This document shows, in pieces, positions 61,101-64,000 of a stretch of DNA of 64,000 nt. Origin of the DNA: Tritrichomonas musculus. Lineage: Eukaryota; Parabasalia; Tritrichomonadida; Tritrichomonadidae. Location of the stretch: contig JAPFFF010000042.1 in assembly GCA_039105265.1 (NCBI GenBank), positions 186,001-250,000 of the forward strand, in the 5' to 3' direction. The position numbers were made by a program, and so were the translations under genes. How positions within the stretch are numbered: position 1 is the first letter of the stretch; every line of letters begins with the position of its first letter. The notes beneath the pieces were generated by a model that saw nothing but the letters and a program-made list of their open reading frames with translations, did no database searches and was not told the origin of the DNA.

Positions 61101-64000
61101 CTTGTTGACAATATCATTCCAGCAGCTGTTGAAGAACGATCAGTTGAGACTCCAGTTGTTGACACCAGCCGACTTGATGAACTCGAAGAAGCACTCCGCT
61201 GCTTGAAGCACGAGATGAAACAACTTAAGGAACGTCCAGTTTCAGAACCATCTCCAGCAGCAGTTGTTGTTCCAGAGAGCACTCCAGTTGATCTCACACC
61301 AATTGAGAGTGACCTCCGCTGCTTGAAGTACGAAGTCAAGAAACTCAAGGAACGTCCACTTGTTGACAATATCATTCCAGCAGCTGTTGAAGAACGATCA
61401 GTTGAGACTCCAGTTGTTGACACCAGCCGACTTGATGAACTCGAAGAAGCACTCCGCTGCTTGAAGCATGAAGTTAAACAACTCAAGGAACGTCCAGTTT
61501 CAGAACCATCTCCAGCACCAGTTGTTGAACCAATCACAGAACACAGCCCAGCTCCAATTGAATCTACACCATCAGTTGATCCATCACGCGTTGACTCACT
61601 TGAAGAAGCACTCCGCTGCTTGAAGCACGAAGTTAAACAACTTAAGGAACGTCCAGTTTCAGAGCCATCCGCCCCAGCAGCAGTTGTTGAATCAACGCCA
61701 TCAATTGATCCAAGCGTCCTTGATCAACTCAATCGCTCCATCCGATGCATCAAATATGAGATCAAGCAACTGAAGAAACGTCCAATTCCAGAGAGCAACG
61801 AGTCAGATATTCCAGCAGCAGTTGAAGAACGCGCCAGTGAGACCCCAGTCACAGATATCAATGCAGTAGATGGACTTCGTGACGAAATCCAAGAACTTTA
61901 TGAATCACTTCGCTGCCTGAAATATGAAGTTAAACAACTCAAGGAACGTCCAGTTTCAGAGCCATCTCCAGCAGCAGTTGTTGTTCCAGAGAGCACTCCA
62001 GTTGATCTCACACCAATTGAGAGTGACCTCCGCTGCTTGAAGTACGAAGTCAAGAAACTCAAGGAGCGTCCACTTGTTGACAATATCATTCCAGCAGCTG
62101 TTGAAGAACGATCAGTTGAGACTCCAGTTGTTGACACCAGCCGACTTGATGAACTCGAAGAAGCACTCCGCTGCTTGAAGCATGAAGTTAAACAACTCAA
62201 GGAACGTCCAGTTTCAGAACCATCTCCAGCAGCAGTTGTTGTTCCAGAGAGCACTCCAGTTGATCTCACACCAATTGAGAGTGACCTCCGCTGCTTGAAG
62301 TACGAAGTCAAGAAACTCAAGGAGCGTCCACTTGTTGACAATATCATTCCAGCAGCTGTTGAAGAACGATCAGTTGAGACTCCAGTTGTTGACACCAGCC
62401 GACTTGATGAACTCGAAGAAGCACTCCGCTGCTTGAAGCACGAGATGAAACAACTCAAGGAACGTCCAGTTTCAGAGCCATCTCCAGCAGCAGTTGTTGT
62501 TCCAGAGAGCACTCCAGTTGATCTCACACCAATTGAGAGTGACCTCCGCTGCTTGAAGTACGAAGTCAAGAAACTCAAGGAACGTCCACTTGTTGACAAT
62601 ATCATTCCAGCAGCTGTTGAAGAACGATCAGTTGAGACTCCAGTTGTTGACACCAGCCGACTTGATGAACTCGAAGAAGCACTCCGCTGCTTGAAGCATG
62701 AAGTTAAACAACTCAAGGAACGTCCAGTTTCAGAACCATCTCCAGCAGCAGTTGTTGTTCCAGAGAGCACTCCAGTTGATCTCACACCAATTGAGAGTGA
62801 CCTCCGCTGCTTGAAGTACGAAGTCAAGAAACTCAAGGAACGTCCACTTGTTGACAATATCATTCCAGCAGCTGTTGAAGAACGATCAGTTGAGACTCCA
62901 GTTGTTGACACCAGCCGACTTGATGAACTCGAAGAAGCACTCCGCTGCTTGAAGCATGAAGTTAAACAACTCAAGGAACGTCCAGTTTCCGTTATTTCTC
63001 CTATATCCAATGAAAATCATGAGAGCAAACCTGTTTCCGTCAAGAAAGAACCAAGATATATGAAATATGAAGTTAAGAAACTCAAAGAAAGACCTATTGA
63101 AGAAGAAGAAATAAATGATGAAGCTCCAACTAAATTAGATGACTTTTATGAAAATGAAGAAATGACATCAATGAAATCAGATATCAAATGTCTCAAGTAT
63201 GAAGTCAAGAAACTCAAGGAACGTCCACTTGTTGACAATATCATTCCAGCAGCTGTTGAAGAACGATCAGTTGAGACTCCAGTTGTTGACACCAGCCGAC
63301 TTGATGAACTCGAAGAAGCACTCCGCTGCTTGAAGCATGAAGTTAAACTTCTTGATCAAAATTACCATAACATTCGTCTCTTCAATGTTTCATCTAATTA
63401 TCAACCAAATAATTACTTAAATTCATCATCAATATTAAATGATATATATTGTTTGAAATATGAGGTTAGAAAACTTAAACAAAATAACAATATCAAATAT
63501 GAATTTTCTACTAATAATGAAGAAATTAATCATACTCTTAACTGCTTGAAGTACGAAGTCAAGAAACTCAAGGAGCGTCCACTTGTTGACAATATCATTC
63601 CAGCAGCTGTTGAAGAACGATCAGTTGAGACTCCAGTTGTTGACACCAGCCGACTTGATGAACTCGAAGAAGCACTCCGCTGCTTGAAGCACGAAGTTAA
63701 ACAACTCAAGGAACGTCCAGTTTCAGAGCCATCTCCAGCAGCAGTTGTTGTTCCAGAGAGCACTCCAGTTGATCTCACACCAATTGAGAGTGACCTCCGC
63801 TGCTTGAAGTACGAAGTCAAGAAACTCAAGGAACGTCCACTTGTTGACAATATCATTCCAGCAGCTGTTGAAGAACGATCAGTTGAGACTCCAGTTGTTG
63901 ACACAACTCAATTTTCCGAATTTCAATCAAAATTAGATAATATTCAATCTCAAATTAACTCTATTCAAACTCAAAAATCTTACTCTAATGAAAATTCTAA
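28107..64000 (+). CDS. Giant modular coiled-coil protein, C-terminus outside window
   Basis: From ATG 28,107 one frame remains open to the window end, at least 11,964 codons, so the protein exceeds 1.3 MDa by simple residue mass. Residues 1-890 are charged coiled coil without signal peptide or membrane segment, including Ile/Leu heptads (ENLERSKKLSDHSE onward) and about ten diverged copies of a short helix such as LRCLKYEVRRLK. Residues from about 885 to 11,930 are the near-identical array described separately. After 63,903 the sequence returns to ordinary AT-rich coiled coil (FSEFQSKLDNIQSQINSIQ). No intron signals were noticed. Cytosolic or cytoskeletal location is inferred. Similar long coiled-coil proteins occur in trichomonads, but I recognise no named homologue. 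GC-richer codon use in the array contrasts with the AT-rich flanks. Confidence 0.88.
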   Translation, partial: MSDQVDNQPSIQQILSRIKSIEENLERSKKLSDHSESGNEIAKITKSISDIQFTQSQHETNITALREQAESMNSHLHNELMKFKELLEKLNKMQTQHKEEISELQELIDDHSAQIEDIQSSMKNISQTNNNEISIDQSQISMIKSEIMALKQEVAVKQTSFMKAEESHITESNDTETEIVTTKVIPTTYDPTILRQFQDNQQYFNNELIQIKKRAAQNELNIADNHDIINNLKEFMENSNLKFVKDLQEIASAIEEDQNDIHDHLDHLDEKTKGIQEDIDGITEDIKTIDDDFQYCYKQVKNNEANIHTLQDNLNIIDEDLSQTQEVINNNQALTESLISDLRCLKYELKKLKTTQFDPDAVNSQLSQTNQQIQDLRSYIDNLSQSIEDELSVKSRDLEIIRYQISRFENQNYNTSEIENPATITQIKYNLEKHNTLIQEVLNDTKCLKYEIRKLKHMKSKESSSTSNLSPNLLVEKGELKTQRSDIISVISELENKISSQRNEVSLASSDIRCLKYEIRRLKQKENHIFIKDKYDEGISSNFNNSYEIDHIKELLTNVINDNKCMKYEVRKLKHSHLTSFANKKNFESDNKVENSLNVSKILELQNQNEKINQAIRCIKYEIKQLKKREIPETNETGIPTAVEERAVEIPNFDASEKDELRIHINELEEALRCVKHELRQLKKSSIATAEKDESSSFIFRPLESDVRCLKYEVRRLKQNKEELNNVEKSKIESNLVSSEIEKIKQSISITENKLKETNTHTYLIEKSLQNLEYQFNQLKDFQLQNDKNDQAFRCIKYELKLLKKNINFDSNQDYQRIDSYIREFQEIKEELVKFDRSLRCIKYEIKQMKNSDIVRLEALEDKHINGTESNEVLNYINNLDEAFRCLKHEVKQLKERPVSEPSAPAAVVESTPSIDPSVLDQLNRSIRCIKYEIKQLKKRPIPESNESDIPAAVEERASETPVTDSNAVDGLRDEIQELYESLRCLKYEVKQLKERPVSEPSPAAVVVPESTPVDLTPIESDLRCLKYEVKKLKERPLVDNIIPAAVEERSVETPVVDTSRLDELEEALRCLKHEVKQLKERPVSEPSPAPVVEPITEHSPAPIESTPSVDPSRVDSLEEALRCLKHEVKQLKERPVSEPSPAAVVESTPSIDPSVLDQLNRSIRCIKYEIKQLKKRPIPESNESDIPAAVEERASETPVTDSNAVDGLRDEIQELYESLRCLKYEVKQLKERPVSEPSPAAVVVPESTPVDLTPIESDLRCLKYEVKKLKERPLVDNIIPAAVENYSREIPKIDNSKFEEIYSLLSEMKYEIYEIKSHENNLNYDSNIYDYSYNNNELEEALRCLKHEVKQLKERPVSEPSPAAVVVPESTPVDLTPIESDLRCLKYEVKKLKERPLVDNIIPAAVEERSVETPVVDTSRLDELEEALRCLKHEMKQLKERPVSEPSPAPVVEPITEHSPAPIESTPSVDPSRVDSLEEALRCLKHEVKQLKERPVSEPSPAAVVESTPSIDPSVLDQLNRSIRCIKYEIKQLKKRPIPESNESDIPAAVEERASETPVTDSNAVDGLRDEIQELYESLRCLKYEVKQLKERPVSEPSPAAVVVPESTPVDLTPIESDLRCLKYEVKKLKERPLVDNIIPAAVEERSVETPVVDTSRLDELEEALRCLKHEMKQLKERPVSEPSPAPVVEPITEHSPAPIESTPSVDPSRVDSLEEALRCLKHEVKQLKERPVSEPSAPAAVVESTPSIDPSVLDQLNRSIRCIKYEIKQLKKRPIPESNESDIPAAVEERASETPVTDSNAVDGLRDEIQELYESLRCLKYEVKQLKERPVSEPSPAAVVVPESTPVDLTPIESDLRCLKYEVRRLKQKKNEEPLSPIDNSEVPTNNDEIIRTLHCLKYEVKKLKERPLVDNIIPAAVEERSVETPVVDTSRLDELEEALRCLKHEVKQLKERPVSEPSPAAVVVPESTPVDLTPIESDLRCLKYEVKKLKERPLVDNIIPAAVEERSVETPVVDTSRLDELEEALRCLKHEVKQLKERPVSEPSPAPVVEPITEHSPAPIESTPSVDPSRVDSLEEALRCLKHEVKQLKERPVSEPSAPAAVVESTPSIDPSVLDQLNRSIRCIKYEIKQLKKRPIPESNESDIPAAVEERASETPVTDSNAVDGLRDEIQELYESLRCLKYEVKQLKERPVSEPSPAAVVVPESTPVDLTPIESDLRCLKYEVKKLKERPLVDNIIPAAVEERSVETPVVDTSRLDELEEALRCLKHEVKQLKERPVSEPSPAAVVESTPSIDPSVLDQLNRSIRCIKYEIKQLKKRPIPESNESDIPAAVEERASETPVTDINAVDGLRDEIQELYESLRCLKYEVKQLKERPVSEPSPAAVVVPESTPVDLTPIESDLRCLKYEVKKLKERPLVDNIIPAAVEERSVETPVVDTSRLDELEEALRCLKHEMKQLKERPVSEPSPAAVVVPESTPVDLTPIESDLRCLKYEVKKLKERPLVDNIIPAAVEERSVETPVVDTSRLDELEEALRCLKHEVKQLKERPVSEPSPAPVVEPITEHSPAPIESTPSVDPSRVDSLEEALRCLKHEVKQLKERPVSEPSAPAAVVESTPSIDPSVLDQLNRSIRCIKYEIKQLKKRPIPESNESDIPAAVEERASETPVTDINAVDGLRDEIQELYESLRCLKYEVKQLKERPVSEPSPAAVVVPESTPVDLTPIESDLRCLKYEVRRLKQKKNEEPLSPIDNSEVPTNNDEIIRTLHCLKYEVKKLKERPLVDNIIPAAVEERSVETPVVDTSRLDELEEALRCLKHEVKQLKERPVSEPSPAAVVVPESTPVDLKPLENDIHCLKYEVKKLKERPLVDNIIPAAVEERSVETPVVDTSRLDELEEALRCLKHEVKQLKERPVSEPSPAAVVVPESTPVDLTPIESDLRCLKYEVRRLKQKKNEEPLSPIDNSEVPTNNDEIIRTLHCLKYEVKKLKERPLVDNIIPAAVEERSVETPVVDTSRLDELEEALRCLKHEMKQLKERPVSEPSPAAVVVPESTPVDLKPLENDIHCLKYEVKKLKERPLVDNIIPAAVEERSVETPVVDTSRLDELEEALRCLKHEMKQLKERPVSEPSPAAVVVPESTPVDLTPIESDLRCLKYEVKKLKERPLVDNIIPAAVEERSVETPVVDTSRLDELEEALRCLKHEVKQLKERPVSEPSPAAVVVPESTPVDLTPIESDLRCLKYEVKKLKERPLVDNIIPAAVEERSVETPVVDTSRLDELEEALRCLKHEVKQLKERPVSEPSPAPVVEPITEHSPAPIESTPSVDPSRVDSLEEALRCLKHEVKQLKERPVSEPSAPAAVVESTPSIDPSVLDQLNRSIRCIKYEIKQLKKRPIPESNESDIPAAVEERASETPVTDINAVDGLRDEIQELYESLRCLKYEVKQLKERPVSEPSPAAVVVPESTPVDLTPIESDLRCLKYEVRRLKQKKNEEPLSPIDNSEVPTNNDEIIRTLHCLKYEVKKLKERPLVDNIIPAAVEERSVETPVVDTSRLDELEEALRCLKHEVKQLKERPVSEPSPAAVVVPESTPVDLTPIESDLRCLKYEVKKLKERPLVDNIIPAAVEERSVETPVVDTSRLDELEEALRCLKHEMKQLKERPVSEPSPAAVVVPESTPVDLKPLENDIHCLKYEVKKLKERPLVDNIIPAAVEERSVETPVVDTSRLDELEEALRCLKHEVKQLKERPVSEPSPAPVVEPITEHSPAPIESTPSVDPSRVDSLEEALRCLKHEVKQLKERPVSEPSAPAAVVESTPSIDPSVLDQLNRSIRCIKYEIKQLKKRPIPESNESDIPAAVEERASETPVTDINAVDGLRDEIQELYESLRCLKYEVKQLKERPVSEPSPAAVVVPESTPVDLTPIESDLRCLKYEVRRLKQKKNEEPLSPIDNSEVPTNNDEIIRTLHCLKYEVKKLKERPLVDNIIPAAVEERSVETPVVDTSRLDELEEALRCLKHEVKQLKERPVSEPSPAAVVVPESTPVDLKPLENDIHCLKYEVKKLKERPLVDNIIPAAVEERSVETPVVDTSRLDELEEALRCLKHEMKQLKERPVSEPSPAAVVVPESTPVDLTPIESDLRCLKYEVKKLKERPLVDNIIPAAVEERSVETPVVDTSRLDELEEALRCLKHEVKQLKERPVSEPSPAPVVEPITEHSPAPIESTPSVDPSRVDSLEEALRCLKHEVKKLKERPLVDNIIPAAVEERSVETPVVDTSRLDELEEALRCLKHEMKQLKERPVSEPSPAAVVVPESTPVDLTPIESDLRCLKYEVKKLKERPLVDNIIPAAVEERSVETPVVDTSRLDELEEALRCLKHEMKQLKERPVSEPSPAAVVVPESTPVDLTPIESDLRCLKYEVKKLKERPLVDNIIPAAVEERSVETPVVDTSRLDELEEALRCLKHEVKQLKERPVSEPSPAPVVEPITEHSPAPIESTPSVDPSRVDSLEEALRCLKHEVKQLKERPVSEPSAPAAVVESTPSIDPSVLDQLNRSIRCIKYEIKQLKKRPIPESNESDIPAAVEERASETPVTDINAVDGLRDEIQELYESLRCLKYEVKQLKERPVSEPSPAAVVVPESTPVDLTPIESDLRCLKYEVKKLKERPLVDNIIPAAVEERSVETPVVDTSRLDELEEALRCLKHEVKQLKERPVSEPSPAAVVVPESTPVDLTPIESDLRCLKYEVKKLKERPLVDNIIPAAVEERSVETPVVDTSRLDELEEALRCLKHEMKQLKERPVSEPSPAAVVVPESTPVDLTPIESDLRCLKYEVRRLKQKKNEEPLSPIDNSEVPTNNDEIIRTLHCLKYEVKKLKERPLVDNIIPAAVEERSVETPVVDTSRLDELEEALRCLKHEVKQLKERPVSEPSPAAVVVPESTPVDLKPLENDIHCLKYEVKKLKERPLVDNIIPAAVEERSVETPVVDTSRLDELEEALRCLKHEMKQLKERPVSEPSPAAVVVPESTPVDLTPIESDLRCLKYEVKKLKERPLVDNIIPAAVEERSVETPVVDTSRLDELEEALRCLKHEVKQLKERPVSEPSPAPVVEPITEHSPAPIESTPSVDPSRVDSLEEALRCLKHEVKQLKERPVSEPSAPAAVVESTPSIDPSVLDQLNRSIRCIKYEIKQLKKRPIPESNESDIPAAVEERASETPVTDINAVDGLRDEIQELYESLRCLKYEVKQLKERPVSEPSPAAVVVPESTPVDLTPIESDLRCLKYEVRRLKQKKNEEPLSPIDNSEVPTNNDEIIRTLHCLKYEVKKLKERPLVDNIIPAAVEERSVETPVVDTSRLDELEEALRCLKHEVKQLKERPVSEPSPAAVVVPESTPVDLKPLENDIHCLKYEVKKLKERPLVDNIIPAAVEERSVETPVVDTSRLDELEEALRCLKHEVKQLKERPVSEPSPAAVVVPESTPVDLKPLENDIHCLKYEVKKLKERPLVDNIIPAAVEERSVETPVVDTSRLDELEEALRCLKHEMKQLKERPVSEPSPAAVVVPESTPVDLKPLENDIHCLKYEVKKLKERPLVDNIIPAAVEERSVETPVVDTSRLDELEEALRCLKHEVKQLKERPVSEPSPAAVVVPESTPVDLKPLENDIHCLKYEVKKLKERPLVDNIIPAAVEERSVETPVVDTSRLDELEEALRCLKHEMKQLKERPVSEPSPAAVVVPESTPVDLKPLENDIHCLKYEVKKLKERPLVDNIIPAAVEERSVETPVVDTSRLDELEEALRCLKHEVKQLKERPVSEPSPAAVVVPESTPVDLTPIESDLRCLKYEVKKLKERPLVDNIIPAAVEERSVETPVVDTSRLDELEEALRCLKHEMKQLKERPVSEPSPAAVVVPESTPVDLTPIESDLRCLKYEVKKLKERPLVDNIIPAAVEERSVETPVVDTSRLDELEEALRCLKHEVKQLKERPVSEPSPAPVVEPITEHSPAPIESTPSVDPSRVDSLEEALRCLKHEVKQLKERPVSEPSAPAAVVESTPSIDPSVLDQLNRSIRCIKYEIKQLKKRPIPESNESDIPAAVEERASETPVTDINAVDGLRDEIQELYESLRCLKYEVKQLKERPVSEPSPAAVVVPESTPVDLTPIESDLRCLKYEVRRLKQKKNEEPLSPIDNSEVPTNNDEIIRTLHCLKYEVKKLKERPLVDNIIPAAVEERSVETPVVDTSRLDELEEALRCLKHEMKQLKERPVSEPSPAAVVVPESTPVDLKPLENDIHCLKYEVKKLKERPLVDNIIPAAVEERSVETPVVDTSRLDELEEALRCLKHEMKQLKERPVSEPSPAAVVVPESTPVDLTPIESDLRCLKYEVKKLKERPLVDNIIPAAVEERSVETPVVDTSRLDELEEALRCLKHEVKQLKERPVSEPSPAPVVEPITEHSPAPIESTPSVDPSRVDSLEEALRCLKHEVKQLKERPVSEPSAPAAVVESTPSIDPSVLDQLNRSIRCIKYEIKQLKKRPIPESNESDIPAAVEERASETPVTDINAVDGLRDEIQELYESLRCLKYEVKQLKERPVSEPSPAAVVVPESTPVDLTPIESDLRCLKYEVKKLKERPLVDNIIPAAVEERASETPVTDINAVDGLRDEIQELYESLRCLKYEVKQLKERPVSEPSPAAVVVPESTPVDLTPIESDLRCLKYEVKKLKERPLVDNIIPAAVEERSVETPVVDTSRLDELEEALRCLKHEVKQLKERPVSEPSPAAVVVPESTPVDLKPLENDLRCLKYEVRRLKQKKNEEPLSPIDNSEVPTNNDEIIRTLHCLKYEVKKLKERPLVDNIIPAAVEERSVETPVVDTSRLDELEEALRCLKHEVKQLKERPVSEPSPAAVVVPESTPVDLKPLENDLRCLKYEVRRLKQKKNEEPLSPIDNSEVPTNNDEIIRTLHCLKYEVKKLKERPLVDNIIPAAVEERSVETPVVDTSRLDELEEALRCLKHEMKQLKERPVSEPSPAPVVEPITEHSPAPIESTPSVDPSRVDSLEEALRCLKHEVKQLKERPVSEPSAPAAVVESTPSIDPSVLDQLNRSIRCIKYEIKQLKKRPIPESNESDIPAAVEERASETPVTDINAVDGLRDEIQELYESLRCLKYEVKQLKERPVSEPSPAAVVVPESTPVDLTPIESDLRCLKYEVKKLKERPLVDNIIPAAVEERSVETPVVDTSRLDELEEALRCLKHEVKQLKERPVSEPSPAPVVEPITEHSPAPIESTPSVDPSRVDSLEEALRCLKHEVKQLKERPVSEPSAPAAVVESTPSIDPSVLDQLNRSIRCIKYEIKQLKKRPIPESNESDIPAAVEERASETPVTDINAVDGLRDEIQELYESLRCLKYEVKQLKERPVSEPSPAAVVVPESTPVDLTPIESDLRCLKYEVKKLKERPLVDNIIPAAVEERSVETPVVDTSRLDELEEALRCLKHEMKQLKERPVSEPSPAAVVVPESTPVDLKPLENDIHCLKYEVKKLKERPLVDNIIPAAVEERSVETPVVDTSRLDELEEALRCLKHEVKQLKERPVSVISPISNENHESKPVSVKKEPRYMKYEVKKLKERPIEEEEINDEAPTKLDDFYENEEMTSMKSDIKCLKYEVKKLKERPLVDNIIPAAVEERSVETPVVDTSRLDELEEALRCLKHEMKQLKERPVSEPSPAAVVVPESTPVDLKPLENDIHCLKYEVKKLKERPLVDNIIPAAVEERSVETPVVDTSRLDELEEALRCLKHEVKQLKERPVSEPSPAAVVVPESTPVDLTPIESDLRCLKYEVKKLKERPLVDNIIPAAVEERSVETPVVDTSRLDELEEALRCLKHEVKQLKERPVSEPSPAAVVVPESTPVDLKPLENDIHCLKYEVKKLKERPLVDNIIPAAVEERSVETPVVDTSRLDELEEALRCLKHEMKQLKERPVSEPSPAAVVVPESTLVDLTPIESDLRCLKYEVKKLKERPLVDNIIPAAVEERSVETPVVDTSRLDELEEALRCLKHEVKQLKERPVSEPSPAPVVEPITEHSPAPIESTPSVDPSRVDSLEEALRCLKHEVKQLKERPVSEPSAPAAVVESTPSIDPSVLDQLNRSIRCIKYEIKQLKKRPIPESNESDIPAAVEERASETPVTDINAVDGLRDEIQELYESLRCLKYEVKQLKERPVSEPSPAAVVVPESTPVDLTPIESDLRCLKYEVKKLKERPLVDNIIPAAVEERSVETPVVDTSRLDELEEALRCLKHEMKQLKERPVSEPSPAPVVEPITEHSPAPIESTPSVDPSRVDSLEEALRCLKHEVKQLKERPVSEPSAPAAVVESTPSIDPSVLDQLNRSIRCIKYEIKQLKKRPIPESNESDIPAAVEERASETPVTDINAVDGLRDEIQELYESLRCLKYEVKQLKERPVSEPSPAAVVVPESTPVDLTPIESDLRCLKYEVRRLKQKKNEEPLSPIDNSEVPTNNDEIIRTLHCLKYEVKKLKERPLVDNIIPAAVEERSVETPVVDTSRLDELEEALRCLKHEVKQLKERPVSEPSPAAVVVPESTPVDLKPLESDLRCLKYEVKKLKERPLVDNIIPAAVEERSVETPVVDTSRLDELEEALRCLKHEVKQLKERPVSEPSPAAVVVPESTPVDLTPIESDLRCLKYEVKKLKERPLVDNIIPAAVEERSVETPVVDTSRLDELEEALRCLKHEVKQLKERPVSEPSPAPVVEPITEHSPAPIESTPSVDPSRVDSLEEALRCLKHEVKQLKERPVSEPSPAAVVVPESTPVDLTPIESDLRCLKYEVKKLKERPLVDNIIPAAVEERSVETPVVDTSRLDELEEALRCLKHEMKQLKERPVSEPSPAAVVVPESTPVDLTPIESDLRCLKYEVKKLKERPLVDNIIPAAVEERSVETPVVDTSRLDELEEALRCLKHEVKQLKERPVSEPSPAAVVVPESTPVDLTPIESDLRCLKYEVRRLKQKKNEEPLSPIDNSEVPTNNDEIIRTLHCLKYEVKKLKERPLVDNIIPAAVEERSVETPVVDTSRLDELEEALRCLKHEVKQLKERPVSEPSPAAVVVPESTPVDLKPLENDIHCLKYEVKKLKERPLVDNIIPAAVEERSVETPVVDTSRLDELEEALRCLKHEVKQLKERPVSEPSPAPVVEPITEHSPAPIESTPSVDPSRVDSLEEALRCLKHEVKQLKERPVSEPSAPAAVVESTPSIDPSVLDQLNRSIRCIKYEIKQLKKRPIPESNESDIPAAVEERASETPVTDINAVDGLRDEIQELYESLRCLKYEVKQLKERPVSEPSPAAVVVPESTPVDLTPIESDLRCLKYEVKKLKERPLVDNIIPAAVEERSVETPVVDTSRLDELEEALRCLKHEVKQLKERPVSEPSPAAVVVPESTPVDLTPIESDLRCLKYEVKKLKERPLVDNIIPAAVEERSVETPVVDTSRLDELEEALRCLKHEMKQLKERPVSEPSPAAVVVPESTPVDLTPIESDLRCLKYEVRRLKQKKNEEPLSPIDNSEVPTNNDEIIHTLHCLKYEVKKLKERPLVDNIIPAAVEERSVETPVVDTSRLDELEEALRCLKHEVKQLKERPVSEPSPAPVVEPITEHSPAPIESTPSVDPSRVDSLEEALRCLKHEVKQLKERPVSEPSPAAVVVPESTPVDLTPIESDLRCLKYEVKKLKERPLVDNIIPAAVEERSVETPVVDTSRLDELEEALRCLKHEMKQLKERPVSEPSPAAVVVPESTPVDLTPIESDLRCLKYEVKKLKERPLVDNIIPAAVEERSVETPVVDTSRLDELEEALRCLKHEVKQLKERPVSVISPISNENHESKPVSVKKEPRYMKYEVKKLKERPIEEEEINDEAPTKLDDFYENEEMTSMKSDIKCLKYEVKKLKERPLVDNIIPAAVEERSVETPVVDTSRLDELEEALRCLKHEMKQLKERPVSEPSPAAVVVPESTPVDLTPIESDLRCLKYEVKKLKERPLVDNIIPAAVEERSVETPVVDTSRLDELEEALRCLKHEMKQLKERPVSEPSPAAVVVPESTPVDLTPIESDLRCLKYEVKKLKERPLVDNIIPAAVEERSVETPVVDTSRLDELEEALRCLKHEVKQLKERPVSVISPISNENHESKPVSVKKEPRYMKYEVKKLKERPIEEEEINDEAPTKLDDFYENEEMTSMKSDIKCLKYEVKKLKERPLVDNIIPAAVEERSVETPVVDTSRLDELEEALRCLKHEMKQLKERPVSEPSPAAVVVPESTPVDLTPIESDLRCLKYEVRRLKQKKNEEPLSPIDNSEVPTNNDEIIRTLHCLKYEVKKLKERPLVDNIIPAAVEERSVETPVVDTSRLDELEEALRCLKHEVKQLKERPVSEPSPAAVVVPESTPVDLTPIESDIHCLKYEVKKLKERPLVDNIIPAAVEERSVETPVVDTSRLDELEEALRCLKHEVKQLKERPVSEPSPAAVVVPESTPVDLKPLENDIHCLKYEVKKLKERPLVDNIIPAAVEERSVETPVVDTSRLDELEEALRCLKHEMKQLKERPVSEPSPAAVVVPESTPVDLTPIESDLRCLKYEVKKLKERPLVDNIIPAAVEERSVETPVVDTSRLDELEEALRCLKHEVKQLKERPVSVISPISNENHESKPVSVKKEPRYMKYEVKKLKERPIEEEEINDEAPTKLDDFYENEEMTSMKSDIKCLKYEVKKLKERPLVDNIIPAAVEERSVETPVVDTSRLDELEEALRCLKHEMKQLKERPVSEPSPAAVVVPESTPVDLTPIESDLRCLKYEVRRLKQKKNEEPLSPIDNSEVPTNNDEIIRTLHCLKYEVKKLKERPLVDNIIPAAVEERSVETPVVDTSRLDELEEALRCLKHEVKQLKERPVSEPSPAAVVVPESTPVDLKPLENDIHCLKYEVKKLKERPLVDNIIPAAVEERSVETPVVDTSRLDELEEALRCLKHEVKQLKERPVSEPSPAAVVVPESTPVDLKPLENDIHCLKYEVKKLKERPLVDNIIPAAVEERSVETPVVDTSRLDELEEALRCLKHEMKQLKERPVSEPSPAAVVVPESTPVDLTPIESDLRCLKYEVKKLKERPLVDNIIPAAVEERSVETPVVDTSRLDELEEALRCLKHEVKQLKERPVSEPSPAPVVEPITEHSPAPIESTPSVDPSRVDSLEEALRCLKHEVKQLKERPVSEPSAPAAVVESTPSIDPSVLDQLNRSIRCIKYEIKQLKKRPIPESNESDIPAAVEERASETPVTDINAVDGLRDEIQELYESLRCLKYEVKQLKERPVSEPSPAAVVVPESTPVDLTPIESDLRCLKYEVKKLKERPLVDNIIPAAVEERSVETPVVDTSRLDELEEALRCLKHEVKQLKERPVSEPSPAAVVVPESTPVDLTPIESDLRCLKYEVKKLKERPLVDNIIPAAVEERSVETPVVDTSRLDELEEALRCLKHEMKQLKERPVSEPSPAAVVVPESTPVDLTPIESDLRCLKYEVKKLKERPLVDNIIPAAVEERSVETPVVDTSRLDELEEALRCLKHEVKQLKERPVSEPSPAAVVVPESTPVDLTPIESDLRCLKYEVKKLKERPLVDNIIPAAVEERSVETPVVDTSRLDELEEALRCLKHEVKQLKERPVSVISPISNENHESKPVSVKKEPRYMKYEVKKLKERPIEEEEINDEAPTKLDDFYENEEMTSMKSDIKCLKYEVKKLKERPLVDNIIPAAVEERSVETPVVDTSRLDELEEALRCLKHEVKLLDQNYHNIRLFNVSSNYQPNNYLNSSSILNDIYCLKYEVRKLKQNNNIKYEFSTNNEEINHTLNCLKYEVKKLKERPLVDNIIPAAVEERSVETPVVDTSRLDELEEALRCLKHEVKQLKERPVSEPSPAAVVVPESTPVDLTPIESDLRCLKYEVKKLKERPLVDNIIPAAVEERSVETPVVDTTQFSEFQSKLDNIQSQINSIQTQKSYSNENS
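29120..30785 (+). repeat. Diverged ancestral copies of the helix motif
   Basis: Before the array the same helix recurs in degenerate, AT-rich form: DLRCLKYELKKLK (about 29,126), TKCLKYEIRKLKHMK (29,440), DIRCLKYEIRRLKQKE (29,640), NKCMKYEVRKLKHS (29,790), IRCIKYEIKQLKKRE (29,955), LRCVKHELRQLKKSS (30,120), VRCLKYEVRRLKQNK (30,225), FRCIKYELKLLKKN (30,485), LRCIKYEIKQMKNSD (30,620) and FRCLKHEVKQLKERP (30,755). The Cys, Lys-Tyr/His-Glu core and Leu spacing are held while linkers differ freely, so these are old repeats under constraint and probably the source of the array. Confidence 0.85.
31960..32120 (+). repeat. Unamplified AT-rich island inside the array
   Basis: About 160 bases encode a diverged segment (SREIPKIDNSKFEEIYSLLS, then MKYEIYEIKSHENN and a Tyr/Asn-rich stretch) that appears once. 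It keeps the reading frame and a decayed helix core but has the AT-rich codon use of the pre-array region. It looks like an original part of the gene around which the young repeats expanded. Confidence 0.8.
50750..50970 (+). repeat. G-type module, first of five copies
   Basis: This segment (SVISPISNENHESKPVSVKK, then a YMKYEVKKLKERP helix, then an acidic EEEEINDEAPTKLDDFYENE linker) replaces the usual linkers. Nearly identical copies start at about 57,547, 58,446, 59,970 and 62,988. It is absent from the first 20 kb of the array. Its AT-richer codons suggest that it was captured from ordinary gene sequence and then copied. Confidence 0.85.
63345..63545 (+). repeat. Second AT-rich single-copy island
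   Basis: About 200 bases encode a unique segment (DQNYHNIRLFNVSSNYQPNN, then IYCLKYEVRKLKQNNN, then a second short linker) before the array resumes for its last 360 bases. Like the island at 31,960 it uses AT-rich codons and has a diverged helix, marking the ancestral gene near the 3' border of the expansion. Confidence 0.8.
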